Source of the DNA: Nakamurella deserti
Lineage (GTDB): Bacteria; Actinomycetota; Actinomycetes; Mycobacteriales; Nakamurellaceae
Direction: 5' to 3'
NCBI RefSeq assembly: GCF_003260015.1
Contig: NZ_QCXS01000004.1
Coordinates: 186,001-250,000, forward strand
DNA: 64,000 bases
Shown: piece after piece, positions 32,408 through 40,361 of the stretch
How the letters are laid out: every line of letters begins with the position of its first letter
Position numbering within the stretch: position 1 is the stretch's first letter
Translations under genes and position numbers: made by a program
The notes under the pieces: generated by a model
Told to the model about the DNA's origin: nothing
What the model saw: the letters and a program-made list of their open reading frames with translations, nothing else
The model's database searches: none

Positions 32408-33112
32408 TCAGCCGCCCCCGGGCAGCCCGGCGGCCTGGTAGAAGCCGGCGATGTGGGCACACACCGCCGCCTCGGCGTCGGCCCCGCGGCCGGCCCCGAC
32501 CGCGGCGAGCACGTCGCGGTGTTCCGCCGTCAACCGGCGGGCCATGGCGGGCCAGTCGTCGATGCGGCCGACGGCGGCGGTCACGTAGGCCTCGATGGCC
32601 GTGCGCATCGCACTCATCACCGCGGCGATGACGACGTTGCCGGCCGCCTCGGCGAGGCTGACGTGGAAGCGGGTGTCCAGCGCCAGATAGGCGGCGGGGC
32701 TCAGGCTCTCGTCGTCCATCGCGTCCACCAGCGCGGCCGCCGCGGCCAGCGCCGCCCCGTTCGCGCCGTCGGCCGCCTCCCGTACCGCCCACCGCTCGAT
32801 GAGCAGCCGGGCGCCGACGATGTCGGCGACCGGCACGTGCCGGCTCGCCAGGTGCCAGGTCAGGGCGGCGGCGATCGGTGACGCGGGCTCGGCGGTGATG
32901 ACGGCACCGGCGTCGGGTCCGGATCCCACGCCGGTCCGGACCACGCCGAGGGCCTCGAGGATCCGCACGGCCTCCCGCACGCTGGACCGGCTCACCGCGA
33001 ACCGTTCGGCGAGCGCCCGCTCACCGGCCAGCTTCTGCCCGACCGACAGCGTCCCCGACCGGAGGTCGGCCTCGATACCGGCCAGGACCACCTGGTAGCT
33101 CTTGTCGGCCAC
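32408..33112 (-). CDS. GntR-family regulator, FadR/LldR type, divergent from lutABC
   Basis: 234 residues from a GTG at 33112 preceded by AAGGGGA. The N-terminal winged helix has GTLSVGQKLAGERALAERFA and VSRSSVREAVRILEALGVVR, a very typical FadR-subfamily reading head. The FCD sensor domain follows with ADIVGARLLIERWAVREAAD, LALDTRFHVSLAEAAGN (Asp and His metal ligands) and LTAEHRDVLAAVGAG. LldR-type members respond to L-lactate. Its place directly opposite lutA, with two operator palindromes between, makes lactate control of lutABC likely. It converges on rhaB. Confidence 0.87.
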   Translation of the reverse strand: MADKSYQVVLAGIEADLRSGTLSVGQKLAGERALAERFAVSRSSVREAVRILEALGVVRTGVGSGPDAGAVITAEPASPIAAALTWHLASRHVPVADIVGARLLIERWAVREAADGANGAALAAAAALVDAMDDESLSPAAYLALDTRFHVSLAEAAGNVVIAAVMSAMRTAIEAYVTAAVGRIDDWPAMARRLTAEHRDVLAAVGAGRGADAEAAVCAHIAGFYQAAGLPGGG

Positions 33113-33123
33113 GGCTCCCCTTG

Positions 33124-33161
33124 TGTGGTCTGACCACAGCCGATACTGTGGTCGGACCACA
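33124..33161. promoter_or_regulatory. Twin operator palindromes between the FadR-type regulator and lutA
   Basis: TGTGGTCTGACCACA (33124-33138) and TGTGGTCGGACCACA (33147-33161) are perfect 7-1-7 palindromes, identical except for the centre, with centres 23 bases apart. TGGTC-N-GACCA is the known operator shape of the FadR subfamily. The first begins 12 bases from the regulator start and the second ends 54 bases before lutA, so binding would block both promoters. Confidence 0.75.
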
Positions 33162-33214
33162 GGGTAACGCTCGCCGCGGCACCTTGGCCTCGTCATTCCC
33201 CCTGGAGTTCCCTC

Positions 33215-33964
33215 ATGCGCATCGCGGTGGTGGCCACCTGCCTGGCCGACTCGCTGTTCCCCGACGTCCTGAAGGCGACCGTCGGCCTGCTCGAGCGGCT
33301 CGGGCACACGGTGGTGTTCCCCCGGGCCCAGGTGTGCTGCGGTCAGATGCACGTCAACACCGGCTATCTCAAGGAAGCCCTGCCGGTGGTGCGCCATCAC
33401 GTGGAGACCTTCGAGGCCGCGGAGTTCGACGTGGCCGTGGCCCCGTCGGGTTCCTGCGTCGGGTCCATCCGGCACCAGCAGGCGATGGTCGCGCGCCGCG
33501 GCGGCGACACCGCCCTCGCCGAGCGCGCCACCGCGCTCGCCGGCCGCACCTACGAACTGTCCGAGCTGCTGGTCGACGTCCTCGGCGTCACCGACGTCGG
33601 CGCCTACTTCCCGCACCGGGTGACCTACCACCCGACCTGCCACTCGCTGCGGATGCTGCGGGTCGGCGACAAACCGCTGCAACTGCTGCGTGCGGTCGGC
33701 GGCATGGATCTGGTGGAGCTGCCCGCGGCCGACCAGTGCTGCGGCTTCGGCGGCACCTTCTCGCTGAAGAACCCGGACGTGTCCACCGCGATGCTGGCCG
33801 ACAAGATGGGCAACGTGCTGGCCACCAAGGCGGAGATGTGCTCCGCCGGGGACGCGTCGTGCCTGATGCACATCGGCGGTGGGCTGTCCCGCCTCAAGAC
33901 CGGGGTGCGCACCGTGCACCTCGCCCAGATCCTGGCCTCGACGACGGAGAAGGTCTACGCATGA
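33215..33964 (+). CDS. lutA: L-lactate utilisation protein LutA (Fe-S oxidoreductase subunit)
   Basis: 249 residues. The protein has two CCG domains: VVFPRAQVCCGQMHVNTGYL near residue 40, with a GSCVGS segment after it, and LPAADQCCGFGGTFSLKNPD near 175, with a matching TYHPTCHSLRM. Such cysteine-rich CX(n)CCG motifs hold iron-sulfur clusters in LutA, YkgE and heterodisulfide reductase subunits. LutA, LutB and LutC form the oxygen-tolerant L-lactate dehydrogenase of Bacillus subtilis and many actinobacteria. The stop overlaps a 19-codon mini-ORF. Confidence 0.92.
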   Translation: MRIAVVATCLADSLFPDVLKATVGLLERLGHTVVFPRAQVCCGQMHVNTGYLKEALPVVRHHVETFEAAEFDVAVAPSGSCVGSIRHQQAMVARRGGDTALAERATALAGRTYELSELLVDVLGVTDVGAYFPHRVTYHPTCHSLRMLRVGDKPLQLLRAVGGMDLVELPAADQCCGFGGTFSLKNPDVSTAMLADKMGNVLATKAEMCSAGDASCLMHIGGGLSRLKTGVRTVHLAQILASTTEKVYA

Positions 33965-34020
33965 ACACCATCGGCGCTGCCGGTCGTCCCTCGGTGAGCA
34001 CCTGCCCGGTGCCGGCATGA
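33961..34020 (+). CDS. Possible coupled mini-ORF between lutA and lutB (MNTIGAAGRPSVSTCPVPA)
   Basis: Nineteen codons. Its ATG overlaps the lutA stop (ATGA at 33961-33964) and its TGA overlaps the lutB ATG (ATGA at 34017-34020). It fills the 52-base gap exactly. No strong ribosome site precedes lutB, so re-initiation through this frame is plausible. The peptide resembles nothing known. Confidence 0.4.
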   Translation: MNTIGAAGRPSVSTCPVPA

Positions 34021-35510
34021 CCACGTTCCTGGGTGTGCCGATCCGCCGCTCCCGCGACGCCGAGTCACCGATCCGAGGGTCCGAGACGTTCCCGCAGGCG
34101 GCGAAACGGGCGGTCGACGACACCCGGTTGCGTCGCAACCTGGGCCGCGCCACCGCGACCATCCGCGGCAAGCGGCAGGCCGTGGTCGACGAGTTGCCCG
34201 ACTGGGAGGCGTTGCGCGACAGCGGCTCCGCGATCAAGGCGCGGGTGATGGCCGAGCTGCCCGCACTGCTGGAGCAGCTCGAGGCGAACGTGACGGCCCG
34301 GGGCGGCGTCGTCCACTGGGCGGCCGACGCCGAGGAGGCCAACCGGATCATCACCGGGATCGTGAAATCCAAGGAAGTCGACGAGGTCGTCAAGGTCAAG
34401 TCGATGGCCACCCAGGAGATCGGCCTGAACGAGTACCTCGAGGAGCACGGCATCGCCGCCGTGGAGACCGATCTGGCCGAGCTCATCGTGCAGCTGGGGC
34501 ACGACAAGCCGTCGCACATCCTGGTGCCGGCCATCCACCGCGGCCGCGCCGAGGTGCGGGAGATCTTCCTCAACGAGATGACCGGGGTGGCGGTCGGTCT
34601 CACCGACGATCCGCGCGAACTGGCGATGGCCGCCCGGACCCACCTGCGCCGGAAGTTCCTCTCCGCCAAGGTCGCGATCTCGGGCACCAACTTCGCCATC
34701 GCCGACACCGGCACCCTGTCGGTCGTGGAGTCCGAGGGCAACGGCCGGATGTGCCTGACACTGCCCGAGACCCTCATCACCGTCATGGGCATCGAGAAGA
34801 TCCTGCCGACCTTCAGCGATCTGGAGGTGTTCATGCAGCTGCTGCCGCGCTCCTCCACCGGCGAGCGGATGAACCCGTACACGTCGCTGTGGACCGGCGT
34901 CACCCCCGGCGACGGTCCGCAGGAGTTCCACCTCGTGCTGCTGGACAACGGCCGGACCAACGCGCTGGCCGACGAGGTCGGCCGGGCCGCGCTGCACTGC
35001 ATCCGGTGCTCCGCCTGCCTCAACGTCTGTCCGGTCTACGAACGCGCCGGCGGCCACGCCTACGGCTCGGTCTACCCCGGTCCGATCGGCGCGGTGCTCA
35101 CCCCGCAGCTCACCGGCATCCACGGGCACGACGACGTCAACTCCACGTTGCCGTACGCCTCGTCGCTGTGCGGGGCGTGCTTCGACGCCTGTCCGGTCAA
35201 GATCGACATCCCGTCACTGCTGGTGGAACTCCGCGGCCGGGCGGTGGACTCCGACCGCGGCCACGGGCTGCCCACCGGCTGGGACGGTGCGATGAAGGCG
35301 GCCGCCTGGGTGATGAGCGACGAGAAGCGGTTCGCCGCCGCCCAGAAGGGTCTCGCCGCGGGTCGGCTGATCGCCCGCAAGGGCCAGATCACCAACCTGC
35401 CGTTTCCGATGTCGGCGTGGACCGGCAGCCGCAACATCGCCGCCCCTCCGAGACAGACGTCCCGGCAGTGGTTCGCCGAGACCCACGGCGACAGCGAGGG
35501 TTCGGCATGA
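34017..35510 (+). CDS. lutB: L-lactate utilisation protein LutB (LUD domain plus ferredoxin-type clusters)
   Basis: 497 residues. Residues 60-300 are the LUD domain (VVHWAADAEEANRIITGIVK, VVKVKSMATQEIGLNEYLEE, VAISGTNFAIADTGTLSVVE). Two 4Fe-4S binding sites follow: CIRCSACLNVCPVYERAGG and CGACFDACPVKIDIPSLL. The C-terminus has WVMSDEKRFAAAQKG, conserved in LutB. With LutA and LutC it oxidises L-lactate to pyruvate at the membrane or in the cytoplasm. The stop overlaps the lutC start by ATGA. No frameshift or missing cysteine is seen. Confidence 0.93.
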   Translation: MTTFLGVPIRRSRDAESPIRGSETFPQAAKRAVDDTRLRRNLGRATATIRGKRQAVVDELPDWEALRDSGSAIKARVMAELPALLEQLEANVTARGGVVHWAADAEEANRIITGIVKSKEVDEVVKVKSMATQEIGLNEYLEEHGIAAVETDLAELIVQLGHDKPSHILVPAIHRGRAEVREIFLNEMTGVAVGLTDDPRELAMAARTHLRRKFLSAKVAISGTNFAIADTGTLSVVESEGNGRMCLTLPETLITVMGIEKILPTFSDLEVFMQLLPRSSTGERMNPYTSLWTGVTPGDGPQEFHLVLLDNGRTNALADEVGRAALHCIRCSACLNVCPVYERAGGHAYGSVYPGPIGAVLTPQLTGIHGHDDVNSTLPYASSLCGACFDACPVKIDIPSLLVELRGRAVDSDRGHGLPTGWDGAMKAAAWVMSDEKRFAAAQKGLAAGRLIARKGQITNLPFPMSAWTGSRNIAAPPRQTSRQWFAETHGDSEGSA

Positions 35511-36151
35511 GCACCCGCGAGACGATGCTGGCGGCCATCCGGGAAGCGGTCGCCCTCGGCGCCGGCCCCGCCGACGTCGCGCCCGTTCCCCGGGACTACG
35601 CCCGGGTCGGGGTGCTGACCGACCACGACGAGGTCCTCGAGCTGCTCGTCGACCGGCTGCTGGACTACAAGGCTCTCGTCACCCGTACCGACCGGGCGGG
35701 CCTGCCCGCCGCGCTGGACGAGGCGCTGGCACCCGTGCGCTCGCTGGTCGCCCCGGCGGGACTGCCGGTCGAGTTGTACGAGACCCTGCGCCGCCGCGAT
35801 CGTCTCGTCGTCGTCGACGGTGCACCGGACGTCCTGACCGCCGACCAGCTGGACCGGCTGGACGCCGTGGTCACCGGCGCCAGGGTGGCCATCGCCCTGA
35901 CCGGCACCATCGTGCTCGACGCCGGCCCCGACCAGGGCCGCCGCGCCTTGTCCCTGGTGCCGGACCGGCACGTCATCGTGCTGCACGCCGACCAGGTCGT
36001 CGAGACGGTGCCCGAGGGTTTCGCCCGCCTGACGCCGACCGCACCGTTGACGATGATCAGCGGCCCGTCGGCCACCAGCGACATCGAGCTGTCCCGGGTC
36101 GAGGGCGTCCACGGCCCGCGCACCCTGCACGTCGTCCTCGTCAGCGGCTGA
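35507..36151 (+). CDS. lutC: L-lactate utilisation protein LutC (LUD domain)
   Basis: 214 residues, all LUD domain, with a 45-residue helical lead. Family marks are ARVAIALTGTIVLDAGPDQG, RRALSLVPDRHVIVLHADQV, and the end MISGPSATSDIELSRVEGVH with GPRTLHVVLV. This is the typical LutC C-terminus. It is the third subunit of the lactate oxidation complex. The start overlaps lutB by ATGA. A bidirectional hairpin follows the stop. Confidence 0.93.
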   Translation: MSTRETMLAAIREAVALGAGPADVAPVPRDYARVGVLTDHDEVLELLVDRLLDYKALVTRTDRAGLPAALDEALAPVRSLVAPAGLPVELYETLRRRDRLVVVDGAPDVLTADQLDRLDAVVTGARVAIALTGTIVLDAGPDQGRRALSLVPDRHVIVLHADQVVETVPEGFARLTPTAPLTMISGPSATSDIELSRVEGVHGPRTLHVVLVSG

Positions 36152-36156
36152 GGCGC

Positions 36157-36192
36157 CGTCCGGCCCGCGCGCTCCGCGCTCCGGGCCGGACG
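36157..36192. terminator. Bidirectional terminator after lutC
   Basis: CGTCCGGCCCG (36157-36167) pairs perfectly with CGGGCCGGACG (36182-36192), with an inner GCGC/GCGC pairing. It lies between two convergent genes, 5 bases after lutC and 7 before the end of the epimerase gene. Confidence 0.75.
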
Positions 36193-36199
36193 GGTCCGC

Positions 36200-37075
36200 T
36201 CAGTGCAGGTCGATGGTGCGCACCGCGGCGATGTGGTCGCGGATGAAGCGGTTGGCGTGGGCGGCGAGATCCTCGGAGTCGGTCCACAGGTTGCGCCAGA
36301 TGCCCAGCGTGTTGCTCAGGGTCGGCGACACCACCGCCGAGGAGAAGGACTCGAAGACGATGGGGCCGTCGTAACCGGTCCGCGCGAGAGCCCGGAAGGT
36401 GCTCTCGAAGTCGACGGAGCCGGTACCCAGGTAGCCGCGATGGCTCTCGCCGATGTGCACGTAACCGAGCCGCTCGCTCGTGTCCAGGAACGGCTGGAAC
36501 AGATCCGATTCCTCGATGTTCATGTGGTAGGTGTCCAGGTGGACCGAGACGTTGGTGTCGGCCACCGCGTCGAGGTAGGCCAGAGCGCCGCGGCCGGTGT
36601 TGAAGACGTTGGTCTCGTAACGGTTGACCACCTCCAGCGACAGGTGCACACCCACCGCGGCGGCGCGGCCGGCCAGGTCGCGGATCGCCGCCACGCTGTT
36701 GGCCCGTCCCCGCTCGGACAACGGGGCCATGTGCTTGCGCATCGAGCCGTAGAGCACCCCGCACAGCCGCGTGCCGCCCATCTCGGCGACCCGGTCCAGC
36801 GCGGTGCGCAGCAGGTCGACACCGGCTGCCACGACGGCCGGGTCCTCGGAGCTGATGTCGGCGTGCTCGGGCAGTCCGAGGCTGGCGCTGCCGGTGAGAT
36901 CGGCGTCGCCGAGCGCCTTCCGGGCCGTCGCGGCGTCGAAGGTGTACGGGTCCATCAACGGGAACTCGACGAGGTCGAAACCCGCGGCCTTGGTGCGCTC
37001 GACCGAGGAGGTGATGCCGGCGGCGTCGAACTCCCCCGTCCAGACCAGCGCGTGGCAGCCGATGAGTGAGGGCAT
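36200..37075 (-). CDS. Sugar epimerase/isomerase, D-tagatose/D-psicose 3-epimerase family
   Basis: 291 residues, a TIM-barrel of the AP-endonuclease-2 type. The metal and catalytic residues can be placed: Glu in VHLSLEVVNRYETNVFNTGR, Asp and His in SVHLDTYHMNIEE, His/Glu/Arg in YVHIGESHRGYLGTGSVDF, and Glu in GPIVFESFSS. These blocks match ketose 3-epimerases, which move sugars such as D-fructose/D-psicose or L-ketoses at C3. The N-terminus CHALVWTGEF also fits. It lies between the lactate genes and an HAD phosphatase on the same strand. The substrate is unknown. RBS GGAGAC precedes the ATG at 37075. Confidence 0.8.
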   Translation of the reverse strand: MPSLIGCHALVWTGEFDAAGITSSVERTKAAGFDLVEFPLMDPYTFDAATARKALGDADLTGSASLGLPEHADISSEDPAVVAAGVDLLRTALDRVAEMGGTRLCGVLYGSMRKHMAPLSERGRANSVAAIRDLAGRAAAVGVHLSLEVVNRYETNVFNTGRGALAYLDAVADTNVSVHLDTYHMNIEESDLFQPFLDTSERLGYVHIGESHRGYLGTGSVDFESTFRALARTGYDGPIVFESFSSAVVSPTLSNTLGIWRNLWTDSEDLAAHANRFIRDHIAAVRTIDLH

Positions 37076-37101
37076 GGATGTCTCCTGTCGTCGATACGGT
37101 G

Positions 37102-37122
37102 CGGGCTCCCCGCGGGAGCCCG
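37102..37122 (-). promoter_or_regulatory. Hairpin in the leader of the epimerase gene
   Basis: CGGGCTCCC (37102-37110) and GGGAGCCCG (37114-37122) form a 9-base perfect stem with a 3-base loop, 27-47 bases before the epimerase ATG. It could end transcripts of the HAD gene or act as a leader hairpin. Nothing more can be said. Confidence 0.4.
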
Positions 37123-37301
37123 GCCGGACGGCGGCGCCCCGCGACGGACATCGAAACTCTGCGGGCTTCGAGACCCGCCGTGCCGTCGCAGCTTTCAGTC
37201 AATCACGGGCAGCGCGGCGCCGCGCCGGCGGCGTCCGGCGAGTCGTGACCGGAGGGGTCCGTGGGCCGGGCGGCGGCCGCCGACCCCGACGACGTCCGCG
37301 G

Positions 37302-38171
37302 TCAGGACGCCGTGGCGCCCAGCGGGTCGAGCAGTCCGAGTGCGGTGAAGGCCACGCGCAGGCCGTCGTCCCGCGGTCGCGGCGCGACCGTGTCGGCCGC
37401 CGCGAGGACCCGCGGATCGCTGCCCTCGATGGCGATCCCGACGCCGGCGAAGGCCAGCATCTCCAGATCGTTGAGCCCGTCGCCGGCCGCCACGGTGCGG
37501 GTGACGTCGACGCCGAGGTGATCGGCGACCACCTGCAGGCCGACGGCCTTGTGCACCGAGCGCAGGTGGATCTCGCCTGCGGTGTCGCCCATGTCGGGGA
37601 TGGAACTCGGCACCACACCGAGCCCGTCACCGATGCGGGCGATCAGCGCGCCGCCGGGGAGCGGGGAGGCGAAATAGGTGATCTTGCCGAACGACGTGGT
37701 GGACAGATCGTCCGACATCACCAGCGTGGCGAGGATGTCGGCCGGGCCCTCCCGCTCGGGCGTGCGGGGGGCCGAGAGGTGCCCGAGCAGATCGGCCAGC
37801 CGACGATCGACCCCGGGCGGGCCGTAGACCGCCTCCGGGGCCTCCAGCAGGTAGGCGATGCGGTGCTCGTCGAGCACCCGGACCGCCGCGGTCGCGAGCG
37901 CCGCCGGGAACCGCCGGTCCAGCAGTACCTCGCCGTCGATCTCGACGTATCCCCCGGCGGCGGCCACGAAACCGTCCAGCTCCTCGAGGACGCCGTCGGG
38001 GATCATCGACTTCGGACGTCCGGTGCACAGGAACACCCGGTGACCGGCGGCCCGGGCGTCCCGCACCGCCGCGAGCTGGCCGGCCGGCACCAGTCCGTGC
38101 TGGGCGTAGGTGCCGTCGAAGTCGAGGAAGATCAGCCGGGCGGCGGGATGCGGGGCGACGGTCACGTGCAC
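37302..38171 (-). CDS. HAD-family hydrolase, Cof type (sugar phosphatase-like)
   Basis: 289 residues if started at the GTG at 38171; a second GTG lies two codons later and the frame is open further upstream, so the start is uncertain. HAD motif I is RLIFLDFDGTYAQHG (Asp nucleophile and acid), motif II includes VFLCTGRP, motif III the Lys of SVHKAVGLQVV, motif IV is VAAGDGLNDLEMLAFAG. The C2-type cap from about 80 to 190 contains FVAAAGGYVEIDGEVLLDRR. Cof enzymes dephosphorylate sugar phosphates or flavin/pyridoxal phosphates. The position upstream of a sugar epimerase on the same strand hints at a sugar phosphate. Confidence 0.82.
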   Translation of the reverse strand: MHVTVAPHPAARLIFLDFDGTYAQHGLVPAGQLAAVRDARAAGHRVFLCTGRPKSMIPDGVLEELDGFVAAAGGYVEIDGEVLLDRRFPAALATAAVRVLDEHRIAYLLEAPEAVYGPPGVDRRLADLLGHLSAPRTPEREGPADILATLVMSDDLSTTSFGKITYFASPLPGGALIARIGDGLGVVPSSIPDMGDTAGEIHLRSVHKAVGLQVVADHLGVDVTRTVAAGDGLNDLEMLAFAGVGIAIEGSDPRVLAAADTVAPRPRDDGLRVAFTALGLLDPLGATAS

Positions 38172-38306
38172 CCACGCTACCGGGACGGCGGTGCACCCCA
38201 CGGGCGTCAGGACCACCCGGGTCGGCGGGCGCCGGACCGACGACGCGCGGCGGGAACGCCTGGACCGCACACCGCGGCCGCCGGGTGCGGGCCGGTCGGG
38301 AGTGGA

Positions 38307-39086
38307 TCAGCGGCGCAGCACCCGCCGGGTCTGGCGTGTCCGGGCCACCAGTCGTCCCTGCGCGTCGTGCAGCAGGGCGTCGTCGATGCAGACGTGGGCG
38401 TCCTGCCAGGACGTCCACTGGTCGACCCGCAACCACGCCCCGACCGGCGGAACCGCGCGCACCAGGTGCAGTGTCAGCTCCACGGTCGGCAGGACGATCG
38501 GCGTCGTCCGGGTGGCGTACAGACTCGGCGGCAGCGCATCGGCGACGACGCCCAGCTGCACCAGCGGGCCGGCCAGCGCGGCCCTGTCCCGCGGCCGGAT
38601 CCAGGCGGTCAGCCTGGGTTCGGGACCTCCGGCGAGCGGCCGCCCCGCTCCCACGGCGCGGACGTCCAGGTGCCGGGTGAAGGGCACGAAGTCCGGCGGC
38701 ACCGCGAGGGGCTCGGCGTCGTCCGGCGTCCGGAAACCCGTCGGGAGGTCGGCGTCGGCCACCACGGGCGTCGGATCGTCCTGATCCCGGGCGGTCGTCA
38801 CAAGCACCTGGGCGAGCGCCCGCAACGCGTCCCCCTGCCAGGCCTCGGCGTGGACGCTGGACGTCGAGCCCAGCCGGTTCAACCGGACCGACGGGACGAC
38901 CGGCTCGTCGGGCAGCACCGCCTCGAGGAAATGGGCGGTGGCCGTCCGCACCACGGCGGGGCGTCCGCTGCGGTCCATCACCGCACCCCGGGCGGCGCGC
39001 AGCAGGCTGCCCACGATCACGCCGCCCTGCACCGCACTGAAGGACCGCCACGTCGGGTCGAAGGTCCAGGCCGGGGCGGAGCTCAC
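38307..39086 (-). CDS. Acyl-CoA thioesterase-like protein (double hot-dog, TesB-like)
   Basis: 259 residues from a GTG at 39086 that overlaps the upstream regulator stop (GTGA). The first hot-dog domain has FSAVQGGVIVGSLLRAARGA and TATAHFLEAVLPDEPVVPSV. The second, from about 145, has RLTAWIRPRD, ALPPSLYATRTTPIVLPTVE, LHLVRAVPPVGAWLRVDQ and HVCIDDALLHDAQGRLVART. The final run (A-x-x-x-x-D-D-x-L-x-D-x-x-G-x-L-V-A) is the end of TesB-like thioesterases. It splits an acyl-CoA of unknown chain. Translational coupling to an HxlR regulator suggests control by it. Confidence 0.78.
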   Translation of the reverse strand: MSSAPAWTFDPTWRSFSAVQGGVIVGSLLRAARGAVMDRSGRPAVVRTATAHFLEAVLPDEPVVPSVRLNRLGSTSSVHAEAWQGDALRALAQVLVTTARDQDDPTPVVADADLPTGFRTPDDAEPLAVPPDFVPFTRHLDVRAVGAGRPLAGGPEPRLTAWIRPRDRAALAGPLVQLGVVADALPPSLYATRTTPIVLPTVELTLHLVRAVPPVGAWLRVDQWTSWQDAHVCIDDALLHDAQGRLVARTRQTRRVLRR

Positions 39087-39544
39087 GCGGGGCCGCGGAC
39101 GAAGGACGCGTCGGTCACCTCGACCGCGTGCCCGGCGTCGCAGTGCAGACCGGTCCGGACCCCCGCACCGCAGTCGACGTGCTCGAGCCGGCCGACCGGC
39201 TCGCCGGGCTCGAGCGCGTACCGCTCGCCCCACTCCCGCAGCGCGATGAGCACCGGCACGATCGCCCGGCCTTTCGCGGTGAGGGTGTACTCGTCGCGGG
39301 CCCGCTGCCCGGGTTCGCGGTAGGTGTGGCGTTCCAGCAGCCCCTCCGCCACCAGCTGCCGGAGCCGGCCGGCGGTGATCGGCTCGCTCAGGCCGGACCG
39401 GGCCACGAAGTCGGCGAACCGGCGCGTGCCGAACGACGCCTCGCGCAGCACCAGGAACGCCGACCGGGGTCCGACCACGTCGAAGGTGGCCGCGATCGGA
39501 CAGGACCCGGCCGGGGCCGGCGGGGATGCGGTGGACGTGCTCAT
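39083..39544 (-). CDS. HxlR-family transcription regulator with C-terminal Cys cluster
   Basis: 153 residues. Residues 13-105 are a MarR-like winged helix of the HxlR kind: CPIAATFDVVGPRSAFLVLR, SFGTRRFADFVARSGLSEPI, LRQLVAEGLLERHTYREPGQ and YTLTAKGRAIVPVLIALREW. The N-terminal Cys before IA is the usual redox or aldehyde-sensing Cys of HxlR proteins. The C-terminus adds HVDCGAGVRTGLHCDAGHAV, a short Cys/His cluster seen in a subset of these regulators. The gene is coupled to a thioesterase and divergent from an SDR gene; a 9-base palindrome lies between. Confidence 0.85.
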   Translation of the reverse strand: MSTSTASPPAPAGSCPIAATFDVVGPRSAFLVLREASFGTRRFADFVARSGLSEPITAGRLRQLVAEGLLERHTYREPGQRARDEYTLTAKGRAIVPVLIALREWGERYALEPGEPVGRLEHVDCGAGVRTGLHCDAGHAVEVTDASFVRGPA

Positions 39545-39555
39545 CGCCCCATGCT

Positions 39556-39583
39556 AGCTGGCTTGTGAAGTGTTAAGCCAGCT
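39556..39583. promoter_or_regulatory. Operator palindrome between the HxlR gene and the SDR gene
   Basis: AGCTGGCTT (39556-39564) and AAGCCAGCT (39575-39583) are perfect inverted arms around 10 bases. An overlapping inverted pair GTGAAG (39565) / CTTCAC (39585) and a further half-site TTCAGCCAGC near 39610 surround it. It starts 12 bases from the regulator ATG and lies 60 bases before the SDR start. Binding by HxlR is inferred. Confidence 0.65.
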
Positions 39584-39642
39584 GCTTCACTGGCCTGACT
39601 GAGCAGAAGTTCAGCCAGCGTCCGCCGTCGACAGGAGCCACC

Positions 39643-40356
39643 GTGACCACCGCCCGCGATCTCGCCCACACCACCGCCCTCGTCATCGGGGCCAACCGCG
39701 GACTGGGTGCCGCCGTCGTCCGGGAGCTGCTGGCCCGCGGGGCCACGGTCTACGCCGCCGCCCGCCGGCCCGGGCGGATCACCGTTCCCGGGGTGACCCC
39801 GGTGCAGCTCGACATCACCGACCCGGCGTCGGTCGCCGCCGCGGCCGCGGCCGCCCCGGACGTCGACCTGCTGATCAACAACGCGGGCACCTCCGGCGGC
39901 GCCGACCTGCTGACCGGCTCGCTGGACGACATCCGCCGCGAGATGGAGACGCACTTCTTCGGCACCCTGCAGGTCACCCGCGCGTTCCGGCCCTCGCTGG
40001 TCGCCCGCCGCGGGGCGGTCGTCAACGTGCTGTCCGCGCTGAGCTGGTTCTCGATGCCCGGCAGCGGTGCGTACTCCGCGGCCAAGGCCGCCGAATGGTC
40101 GATGACCAACAGCCTCCGGCTCGCGCTGGCACCCGACGGTGTGCCGGTGACCGCCCTGCACGTGGGCTACATGGACACCGACATGACCGCCGGCGTGGAC
40201 GGACCGAAGTCCGACCCGGCCGATGTCGCCCGGGCACTGCTCGACGCCGTCGCCGACGGCCGCTCGGAGGTGCTGTTCGACGACGTCAGCCGACGCGTGC
40301 AGCAGGGCCTCGCCGGTGGCGTCGACGCGCTCTACGGGCACCTGACGGGTGTCTGA
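39643..40356 (+). CDS. Short-chain dehydrogenase/reductase
   Basis: 237 residues from a GTG preceded by AGGAG. It has a Rossmann fold with TALVIGANRGLGAAVVRELL (the Gly-rich loop), DLLINNAGTSGG, a Ser at NVLSALSWFS and YSAAKAAEWSMTNSLRLALA (Tyr-x-x-x-Lys). The basic AARRPGR after strand 2 favours NADP(H). The substrate is unknown. It is divergent from and probably repressed by the HxlR regulator. Such pairs often handle reactive aldehydes or quinones. Confidence 0.87.
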   Translation: MTTARDLAHTTALVIGANRGLGAAVVRELLARGATVYAAARRPGRITVPGVTPVQLDITDPASVAAAAAAAPDVDLLINNAGTSGGADLLTGSLDDIRREMETHFFGTLQVTRAFRPSLVARRGAVVNVLSALSWFSMPGSGAYSAAKAAEWSMTNSLRLALAPDGVPVTALHVGYMDTDMTAGVDGPKSDPADVARALLDAVADGRSEVLFDDVSRRVQQGLAGGVDALYGHLTGV

Positions 40357-40361
40357 CCCGG

